Source: Lachnospiraceae bacterium (GTDB lineage Bacteria > Bacillota > Clostridia > Lachnospirales > Lachnospiraceae). From it: a stretch of 36,506 nt of DNA. Below the pieces are notes generated by a model. The model was not told the origin of the DNA. It saw only the letters and a list, made by a program, of their open reading frames with translations, and did not search any database. The stretch spans positions 1-36,506 of the forward strand of contig JAFSXN010000116.1 of assembly GCA_017444015.1 (NCBI GenBank), written 5' to 3'. This document shows positions 30,936 through 36,506 of the stretch, piece after piece. The position numbers and the translations under genes were made by a program. Every line of letters starts with the position of its first letter. Positions within the stretch are counted from its first letter, which is position 1.

Positions 30936-31937
30936 CTATCCCCTCCTTCTCATCGCCTGCAGCGCGGAAACCGTAACGCCGACTAAGATCACCAGGCCGT
31001 TAAACAGATCCTGCCAGTAGGTATCGATACCGATTAAGAGCATACTGTTGCTGACGACGGTAATGATCGAGATCGCGCAGACCGTTCCGAACACTGAGCC
31101 CTCGCCGCCAAAAATCGAAGCGCCTCCCAAAATAACCGCGGGAATGATATTCATCTCCTTGCCCACCAGAGCCTTGGGGATCGACTGGCTTGCGAGACAG
31201 ACACGGACCATTCCGATAAAGCCGGAAACCGCGCCCGCTACCGTATAAAGAATAAACTTTGTTCTCCGGACATTAAAGCCCGCTCTCTCTGCTGATACCT
31301 CGTTTCCTCCGATGGCATACAGCGCCCGCCCGAACATGGTCTTGTTCAGGACAAAGGAGGTGATTGCCGCAAGGATCACAAACAGGATAAACAGCGAGGA
31401 CATGGTCGAGCGGAGTCCCTGGGAATTATAGACCTCAAACAGATAGGAAACGCCTAACGCCTTAAAGCTCTTGGGAAGCGTCGAGGTGATCTCCTTTAAC
31501 TGGAGCAGCCCCATGCTGATCCCAAGGAAAAAGGTCTGGGTACCTAAGGTCACGATCATGGTATTGAGCTTAAAGAAGGCGATAATCCAGCCGTTGAGCA
31601 TTCCGAGGACCGCCCCGATCAGTACGGCCAAAATAAAGCCCGGGATCGGATTGGTCTCGCACCACCCGTTGTTTAAACAGATCGTCGTCGAAAGCGAGTA
31701 CGAAAGCGCCGCGATAGCCGGAAACGACAGATCGAAGCCTCCCGAAACCATAATGACCAGACAGACCATGGCAAACATCCCGTCTACGATCATAGACCGA
31801 AGGATCGTTACCACGGTCGTAGGCTCAAACAGCTGGCCTCCGGAAACCGCCTGGATCGCGATACACATTACGATAAGGACTAAGAAGATCCAGAATTCCG
31901 TCCGATGCGTCAAACGCTTGAATTTTGAATTGTCCAC
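30936..31937 (-). CDS. Rhamnose-type sugar ABC transporter permease (first permease)
   Basis: A 333-residue BPD_transp_2 permease. Hallmarks are VMVSGGFDLSFPAIAAL, the coupling loop YAIGGNEVSAERAGFNVRR, and AVILGGASIFGGEGSVFGT. GTG at 31937 is preferred because AGGGGG lies about 8 bases upstream; another GTG three codons earlier (31946) is in frame but overlaps that site. It follows the ATPase with a gap of about 12 bp and precedes the second permease by 2 bp, so the three are tightly coupled. Together the permeases form the channel of an RhaPQ-like importer for a 6-deoxyhexose. Confidence 0.9.
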   Translation of the reverse strand: MDNSKFKRLTHRTEFWIFLVLIVMCIAIQAVSGGQLFEPTTVVTILRSMIVDGMFAMVCLVIMVSGGFDLSFPAIAALSYSLSTTICLNNGWCETNPIPGFILAVLIGAVLGMLNGWIIAFFKLNTMIVTLGTQTFFLGISMGLLQLKEITSTLPKSFKALGVSYLFEVYNSQGLRSTMSSLFILFVILAAITSFVLNKTMFGRALYAIGGNEVSAERAGFNVRRTKFILYTVAGAVSGFIGMVRVCLASQSIPKALVGKEMNIIPAVILGGASIFGGEGSVFGTVCAISIITVVSNSMLLIGIDTYWQDLFNGLVILVGVTVSALQAMRRRG

Positions 31938-31949
31938 TGACTCCACCCC

Positions 31950-33434
31950 CTATCGTATGACTTCCAGAATATTTTCTTCGGTAATACTGTCTTCATCGAT
32001 CTGACCGGAGATCACGCCGTCCTTCATAACGATCACCCGGTTGCAGTTCTGTACGACCTCGGAAAGATCGTCGGAAATGATGATGACCGCAAGGCCGTCA
32101 TTGGCGAGGCTGTGGACCAGATTGTGGATATCCTCCTTGGCGCCGACATCGACACCCACGGTCGGACCGTTCAGAATCAAAACATCCAGATCGTTGCTCA
32201 GCCACTTGGAAAGCACGATCTTCTGCTGATTCCCGCCCGACAGCGTCGAAGCGTTCTTATGGGGATCGTCCGTCGCGATGGAGAATTTATCCACCCAGAT
32301 CGCCGCGTCTTCGTAGATCCTCTTGTGATTCAGGATCCCGAACTTCCCGGACAGACGCTTTAACGAGGAAAGCGTGATATTATCGGCGATGGGCTGTCTC
32401 AGACAGAGCCCCTCTGTCAGCCGGTCCTCCGGAACATAGCCGATCTTTAGCTTCTGGGCAGCCATAGGCGAGGTGATACTGGCCTTTTGCCCGTTCAGTT
32501 CGATATCCCCGCTTTCCGGCTTCATCAGCCCGAACAGAGAAAGCGCAAGCTCCGTCCGTCCCGAACCAAGCAGCCCCGTGATCCCTAAGATCTCGCCCTT
32601 TCTTAACTCAAAGCTGACGTTCTGATAGGCGTTTCGTAAGGACAGGTTCGTAACTTTAAGTACCGGCTCCTTACTGATATTTTCCGGGACAAATTTCTGA
32701 TTGGACAGGCGTCTGCCCGTCATATAATAGGTAAAGTCGTCTTTTGTAAGGTCCGCGGTCTTTCCGGAGAAGACGTTTTTCCCGTTTCGCATGATGCAGA
32801 CATCGTCAGAGATCTCAAAGATCTCCTCGGTCTTATGGCTGATGAACATGATCGCGATCCCCGACTCCTTGAGCTGGCGGACCGTCGTAAACAGCGCGTC
32901 GACCTCCTTCTTGGTCAGGGCTGTCGTAGGCTCATCCATAATAATGAGCTTCGCGTTGAACAGAAGCGCCCGGCAGATCGCTACCAGCTGCTTGTCTGCT
33001 ACGGAAAGCTCACCCATTTTCGCGTACAGATCTATTTCATAGCCGATCTTTGAGAGCGCCTCCTTTGCGGTCTTTTCCCACCGCTTCCGGTTGACGATTT
33101 TCTGACCGGCTGTTATTTCCGAGTTTATGGCAAGATTCTCCATAACCGTCAGATTCGGGAATATGGAGAGATCCTGATAGATAACCTGAACTCCGAGTCT
33201 GGTCGCTTCGGCGGGGGTGATATGCTCGATCTCCTTCCCCTCAAAGACGACCTTCCCGGCATCTTTTGTATACACGCCGGAGATGATCTTGACCAAGGTC
33301 GATTTTCCGCAGCCGTTCTCTCCCGCGAGACAGATCACGGAGCCCGGACGGACCGCGAAATTGACATCGGAAAGCGCATGTACTCCGGCGAAGGATTTGC
33401 AGATCCCTGTCATTTCAAGAAGATATTCGGACAT
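31950..33434 (-). CDS. Rhamnose-type sugar ABC transporter ATP-binding protein (two ATPase domains)
   Basis: A 494-residue double ATPase of the RbsA/RhaT/LsrA type. Domain 1 is complete: Walker A GENGCGKST (38-46), signature LSVADKQ, Walker B LIIMDEPTTALT. Domain 2 has the expected degenerate Walker A (GLLGSGRTE) and an intact LSGGNQQ, but its Walker B reads LILNGPTVGVD: Asn422 and Gly423 replace the usual Asp-Glu. One of the two ATP sites should therefore not hydrolyse. ATG 33434 has AAGGAG six bases upstream; an upstream extension runs into a long hairpin without a ribosome site. It lies after the binding-protein gene, separated by that 186-bp hairpin. Confidence 0.92.
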   Translation of the reverse strand: MSEYLLEMTGICKSFAGVHALSDVNFAVRPGSVICLAGENGCGKSTLVKIISGVYTKDAGKVVFEGKEIEHITPAEATRLGVQVIYQDLSIFPNLTVMENLAINSEITAGQKIVNRKRWEKTAKEALSKIGYEIDLYAKMGELSVADKQLVAICRALLFNAKLIIMDEPTTALTKKEVDALFTTVRQLKESGIAIMFISHKTEEIFEISDDVCIMRNGKNVFSGKTADLTKDDFTYYMTGRRLSNQKFVPENISKEPVLKVTNLSLRNAYQNVSFELRKGEILGITGLLGSGRTELALSLFGLMKPESGDIELNGQKASITSPMAAQKLKIGYVPEDRLTEGLCLRQPIADNITLSSLKRLSGKFGILNHKRIYEDAAIWVDKFSIATDDPHKNASTLSGGNQQKIVLSKWLSNDLDVLILNGPTVGVDVGAKEDIHNLVHSLANDGLAVIIISDDLSEVVQNCNRVIVMKDGVISGQIDEDSITEENILEVIR

Positions 33435-33460
33435 GAAGTTCTCCTTTTTCATTATAGTAC

Positions 33461-33646
33461 GACGAGACCCCCCGAAGGTGATCGATTTCGTGCCCGAACG
33501 AAGCACCACTCCATTGAGCTGGTCCACGAATTGCTAAGGCACTCAGGAAGAGCCTTCGTGCCAAAGCAATTCGGGACGGATCTCAATTCCGTGGTAAACG
33601 CTTCTTACCTGTTCGGGACGAAATGACACCTTCTCGCGGTCTCGTC
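33461..33646 (-). other. Long nested hairpin (186 bp) between binding-protein and ATPase genes
   Basis: GACGAGACC (33461-33469) pairs with GGTCTCGTC (33638-33646). Inside, AAGGTG/CACCTT, a CGAAAT/GTTCGGG region, GAAGC/GCTTC, CCAC/GTGG, a GAATTGCT/AGCAATTC helix and a GGCAC/GTGCC tip continue almost the whole way. On RNA it would be one rod with small internal loops. It lies 10 bp after the binding-protein stop codon and 26 bp before the ATPase start. Its position suggests mRNA stabilisation of the binding-protein segment or partial termination, giving more binding protein than transporter. Confidence 0.7.
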
Positions 33647-33656
33647 TGTTATTCCC

Positions 33657-34718
33657 TTAGAAGGTGAAATCGTTTACATTGTCAGCAGTTATCGCTATCT
33701 GGCCGTTACCAGTAATTAATGTACCCTCTACGGTAACGTCGTCGGGGCCATAGCCTGTCTCACCAAGATCCGAACCGGTCTTGATCTCTTCGCCGTTGTA
33801 CATCTTAACAGCGGTATTTAACATAACCTTAGCGGAGATTGCGGGATCCCAGAGGCCTACTGCCTGAAGAGCGCCGCTCTCAAGATAATCTCTGACCTCG
33901 GAAGGGATCGCTACAGAGATAGCGAATACCTTGCCGTTTAAGCCTAACTCTTCGATGGCGCGGGCAGCACCCGGAGCGTCGAAGGAGCCTGTTCCGCAGA
34001 TACCCTTTAAGTCGGGATACTTCTGGATCAGCTCTTTTGTAAGCTCATAAGCCTTCTCAGCGTCGGAATCATCCGCTACTCTTGCGTCCGGAACTAACTC
34101 CATATTCGGATACTGAGCCTCCTGACGAGCTACAGCAGCGTCCGCCCAGTTGTTCTGGGATTCCATGGTCATAGAACCGACCATTGTGATGTACTGGCCT
34201 TCCTCGCCCATCTGAGCCGCCAGCTGATCCATCAGGAATCCGCCCATACCTGCCTCATCAAAGGCCTCGATATCGAAGTCAACGTTCTGCATTCCGGAAG
34301 CCTCGGTAGCGATAACGATGATGCCCTTGTCTCTGGCTTCCTTACAGATCGCTTCGCAGGCGTCGGGATCGTTCGGTGAGAAGCAGAGAATATCAACACC
34401 CTGGTTTACCAGGTCGGTCATGATCTGAACCTGAGCTGCCGCGTCGATCTCTGTGGGGCCCTTGTAAATAACATCCATGCCCGTATCCGCTGCCCACTCA
34501 TCAACTCCGCTGTGTACATAGTCCCACCAGGCCTGTCCTTCTACCTTGGGAACAAAGGCGATGGTCGGCGTATCTCCACTGGGAGCTTCTGCCGTCTCAC
34601 CTGCGGATTCCGCGGGCGCTGCCGCCGGAGCGCTTCCGGTTGCCGGAGCTGCCGCGCAGGCTGCCAGAGAAATCGTCATTGCTGCCGTCATCAACAATGC
34701 TAAAATCTTTCTTTTCAT
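33657..34718 (-). CDS. Rhamnose/LsrB-type sugar-binding lipoprotein
   Basis: A 353-residue solute-binding lipoprotein. The lipobox is SLAAC with Cys21, and the mature domain starts near TPTIAFVPKVEGQAWWDYV. Motifs GVDILCFSPNDPDAC, VGSMTMESQNNWADAA, ICGTGSFDAPGAARAIEE and AVGLWDPAISAKVM are those of the RhaS/LsrB branch of type I binders. GGAGG precedes ATG 34718. It is the first transporter gene of the operon and directly follows the L-rhamnose mutarotase gene. Likely ligand: L-rhamnose, L-fucose or a methylated 6-deoxyhexose; AI-2 uptake is less likely because no lsr kinase or aldolase genes accompany it. Confidence 0.9.
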   Translation of the reverse strand: MKRKILALLMTAAMTISLAACAAAPATGSAPAAAPAESAGETAEAPSGDTPTIAFVPKVEGQAWWDYVHSGVDEWAADTGMDVIYKGPTEIDAAAQVQIMTDLVNQGVDILCFSPNDPDACEAICKEARDKGIIVIATEASGMQNVDFDIEAFDEAGMGGFLMDQLAAQMGEEGQYITMVGSMTMESQNNWADAAVARQEAQYPNMELVPDARVADDSDAEKAYELTKELIQKYPDLKGICGTGSFDAPGAARAIEELGLNGKVFAISVAIPSEVRDYLESGALQAVGLWDPAISAKVMLNTAVKMYNGEEIKTGSDLGETGYGPDDVTVEGTLITGNGQIAITADNVNDFTF

Positions 34719-34860
34719 TCGTTTCTTCCTCCTTAAAAAAGTGTTAGAATGCTTTAACTGCCTCTATCTTGTCCGTCTGCTTCGACGGATAGATTCTTTT
34801 AAATATTTGGAACAATTCAGAACCAAACCCGAAATTACTTCATATTATGCGCGTTTACTT

Positions 34861-35184
34861 TTATTCCAGATAATAGATGCTCTCCATATCCGACCAGAAC
34901 TCTCCCTCCGCCCGGTCGTCAAGAGGCTGCATCAAAGGCTTGACCACATCCCACCAGGCCTGCGTATTGGGATCCGCCGCCATCTTTGCCATATCCGCGT
35001 CGAAATCCTCTCCGACATACTCAAAATACGCGAACAGGTAATCTCCTCTGGAAAAGATGGAATAATTCTGAAGATTACATTCCTTGATCATCTCATTGAC
35101 GCCCGGCATCGGATTGGCATGCCACTTCTTATAGGCCTCGAGTCCATCAGGCTTAACCTTGATCATCTGACCAAATCTCTTCAT
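34861..35184 (-). CDS. rhaM: L-rhamnose mutarotase (RhaM/RhaU family)
   Basis: A 107-residue cytoplasmic dimeric alpha/beta-barrel enzyme that interconverts alpha- and beta-pyranose anomers. The proposed catalytic His22 aligns with E. coli RhaM (WHANPMPGV here, RHNPIWPEL there). NYSIF, LFAYFEY, the paired Trp in TQAWWDVV and the C-terminal YYLE also match. GGAGG lies before ATG 35184. It sits between a UroD-family methyltransferase-like gene and the sugar-binding protein, and is the best evidence that the importer handles rhamnose or a related 6-deoxy sugar. No rhaA, rhaB or rhaD catabolic genes are in the window. Confidence 0.92.
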   Translation of the reverse strand: MKRFGQMIKVKPDGLEAYKKWHANPMPGVNEMIKECNLQNYSIFSRGDYLFAYFEYVGEDFDADMAKMAADPNTQAWWDVVKPLMQPLDDRAEGEFWSDMESIYYLE

Positions 35185-35250
35185 ATGATAAGTTCCTCCG
35201 TTTTTATCCTTCTATGTTGTTTGTTTCATGTTTCTTTGAAACTGTTTTAC

Positions 35251-35280
35251 GTTTCGACCTTCTTGCGTTTCGGCCTTCTT
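35251..35280 (-). repeat. Tandem 16-bp repeat in the UroD-rhaM gap
   Basis: GTTTCGACCTTCTT (35251-35264) and GTTTCGGCCTTCTT (35267-35280) are adjacent copies with a period of 16 bp and one difference, just after the UroD-family stop codon. More GTTTC-like words precede them (35223-35250). This may be a slippage product or a paired binding site. Confidence 0.55.
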
Positions 35281-35281
35281 A

Positions 35282-36328
35282 TCAGTAGATCTTATTTGCT
35301 TCCTCAAAGAGCGCCTTGACGTTCTCGCAGGGAACATCCGCCTGTAAGGCCTCGTGGCTTGGCGAAATGATCAGGCCGGTCGGGAAGATCTCCCGAAGCT
35401 CCTTGACCTTTGCCCTTACCTGCTCCGGCGTTCCATGCGGAAGCAGATCCTGGGTATCTACGCCGCCGCAGAAGGAAACCTGGCCTTCAAATTTGGATTT
35501 CAGATTCTGGGGATCCATCCCCGCCGCTAACGCCTGGATCGGGTGGATCGCGTCAACGCCTGCTTCGATCAGAAGCGGGATCGCGTCGACGATCGAGCCG
35601 CAGGAATGATAGACGACCTTGACATCATAGCTGTGGGCAATATCGATCAGCTTCTTCGCTCCGGGAATCACAAACTCCCTGACCATATCCGGGCTGATCA
35701 TCAGTCCTCTCTGGGAGCCTACATCGTCCCCGATCAGAATGGCCTGTACCTTGCCCTTCGTCGCCTCTAAAAAGATCTCCATCGCTTTCGTATAGAACGC
35801 TACAATATGGTCATCGACGTAATGTACCATTTCCGGATCGGAGACCATATTCATCATCGCGGTCTGCATTCCGAAGGCTGCCGCGAAGTCCTGAAAATGG
35901 CAGGCCCACATCATCCCCATGACCGCCTTATCCTTCGGCGCTTCGTACACTAACTTCTTACAAAGCTCCGGATCGATCCCGTCCGCGGGATCCGGCCAGG
36001 GGTAATCTACCGCGATCACATCGTCCAGATCCTCACACTCAGCAAAGCAGCCGTCCGCCGTCAAGGTCCTGTGCTCCACATCGACATTTGAGCCGTTCAT
36101 ATACCAGTCAAAGGCAGCAAAGATCGCGTTGCAGGTCCCGTTGTGGTAAGGGATCTCCACTGCGTAAAAGTCGTCGCCGCAGACCTTCTTCAGCTCGCTT
36201 ACATCCTTCACGCCGTAATACTTTACCAGCTTGTCCGCTTCCTCCGGCGTCGGATCTCCCATCCAGCAGGCGGGCCGGTCCACCGGCTTTCTCTCGATCG
36301 TGGCATAAAACCGTTCCAAACTATTCAT
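35282..36328 (-). CDS. UroD-family methylcobamide-type methyltransferase-like protein
   Basis: A 348-residue TIM-barrel protein of the uroporphyrinogen decarboxylase/MtaA superfamily. Unlike the paralogue at 25240 it keeps the zinc motif of MtaA-type methyltransferases: His-Ser-Cys in VVYHSCGSIVDAIP and a possible third ligand in VSFCGGVDTQDLL. LIGDDVGSQRGLMISPDMVREFVIPG and DAIHPIQALAAGMDP are typical of the methyltransferase branch rather than HemE. The ATG at 36328 is preferred: GGAGG is 11 bases upstream and an alternative GTG four codons earlier overlaps it. It leads the operon with rhaM and the rhamnose-type importer, suggesting the imported sugar may be methylated. Family B copy B1 lies 40 bp upstream. 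Confidence 0.85.
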   Translation of the reverse strand: MNSLERFYATIERKPVDRPACWMGDPTPEEADKLVKYYGVKDVSELKKVCGDDFYAVEIPYHNGTCNAIFAAFDWYMNGSNVDVEHRTLTADGCFAECEDLDDVIAVDYPWPDPADGIDPELCKKLVYEAPKDKAVMGMMWACHFQDFAAAFGMQTAMMNMVSDPEMVHYVDDHIVAFYTKAMEIFLEATKGKVQAILIGDDVGSQRGLMISPDMVREFVIPGAKKLIDIAHSYDVKVVYHSCGSIVDAIPLLIEAGVDAIHPIQALAAGMDPQNLKSKFEGQVSFCGGVDTQDLLPHGTPEQVRAKVKELREIFPTGLIISPSHEALQADVPCENVKALFEEANKIY

Positions 36329-36368
36329 ATTCTCAAGCACCTCCGAACCTAAAAAATCTAAAAACTAT

Positions 36369-36506
36369 ACTCAATAACGAAATTACTTTCCATTTCGTTA
36401 TTGAGTGCGCCGAATTCGGGCCGCTTAAGGCGGCATATTTCCTATCCGAATTCGTGCGCATCATATTATACGATTAACGAAAAGCGGCAGAGCTTTTCGT
36501 TAATCA
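36369..36506 (-). repeat. Family B structured element, right-end copy (B1-right)
   Basis: Minus-strand sense copy with the complete 3' hairpin ACTCAATAACGAAA/TTTCGTTATTGAGT (36369-36406), core GAATTCGG/CCGAATTC, box TGATGCGCACG (complement of 36453-36463), and a 5' hairpin cut off by the end of the sequence. 36373-36506 is identical to 1-134. It ends 40 bp before the UroD-family start codon. Confidence 0.8.

Noticed and set aside
33657-34718. AI-2 (Lsr) uptake system
   Set aside because: The binding protein is in the RhaS/LsrB branch, but lsrK, lsrF and lsrG are absent and an L-rhamnose mutarotase is adjacent, favouring a 6-deoxyhexose.
35282-36328. Haem biosynthesis uroporphyrinogen decarboxylase (HemE)
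   Set aside because: It has the His-x-Cys motif of corrinoid methyltransferase relatives, lies in a sugar transport operon, and no haem genes are nearby.
1-36506. Circular plasmid or phage genome suggested by identical ends
   Set aside because: No replication, partition, mobilisation, integrase or structural genes were found; content is chromosomal carbohydrate metabolism.

Overview
The window looks like chromosomal DNA of a low-to-mid-GC Gram-positive anaerobe, most likely a Clostridia/Lachnospiraceae-type gut or rumen commensal. This is inferred from strong AGGAGG-type ribosome binding sites, lipoprotein solute-binding proteins, a YesM/YesN-type two-component pair, RbsA/RbsC-type sugar importers, methanol:corrinoid methyltransferase genes and PF09820-type ATPase debris. 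No rRNA, tRNA, CRISPR, phage, replication or conjugation genes were seen. The first 134 bases are repeated exactly as the last 134, so the sequence is either a circularised contig of about 36.37 kb or ends at both sides in the same repeat.

Layout, left to right. (1) 390-5459, minus strand: an RbsABC-type sugar importer in the unusual transcription order permease, ATPase, permease, binding protein, with its own sigma-A promoter and a LacI-type operator. (2) 5598-11775, minus: polyol/ketose catabolism with a GatZ-like protein, an aldo/keto reductase, a two-TM protein, a DUF1902 (HicB-like) protein, a GatD-like zinc dehydrogenase and an FGGY kinase. An AAACGTTT-centred palindrome near both the kinase promoter and the importer promoter suggests shared control. 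(3) 12046-15095: a decayed island with two broken ATPase genes and a zinc-ribbon membrane protein. (4) 15195-21745, minus: a CUT1-type sugar importer (binding protein, MalF, MalG) under a YesN/YesM pair. (5) 22244-26451: methanol-type corrinoid module with mtaC and mtaB (plus), then a PocR-AraC regulator and a UroD-family protein (minus). (6) 27016-36328: fkp (fucokinase/GDP-fucose pyrophosphorylase) converging on a rhamnose-type ABC importer with an L-rhamnose mutarotase and a UroD-family methyltransferase-like gene.

Two dispersed element families run through the window. Family A is a 99-bp MITE-like element flanked by TA, in five copies of identical length. One copy splits an ATPase gene, and removing it together with one TA restores the reading frame. 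Family B is a ~130-bp structured element found 27-40 bp upstream of start codons. It has a conserved TGATGCGCAC box, a purine-rich GGA bulge and stems whose sequences differ between copies while pairing is kept, always in the same orientation relative to the downstream gene. It is the best candidate here for an undescribed cis-acting RNA family. The mtaC leader can also form a hairpin that hides its ribosome binding site.

Together the genes describe a glycan and plant-polymer scavenger: it imports monosaccharides or polyols through three ABC systems, oxidises and phosphorylates ketoses, salvages 6-deoxyhexoses, and handles methyl groups through corrinoid chemistry.
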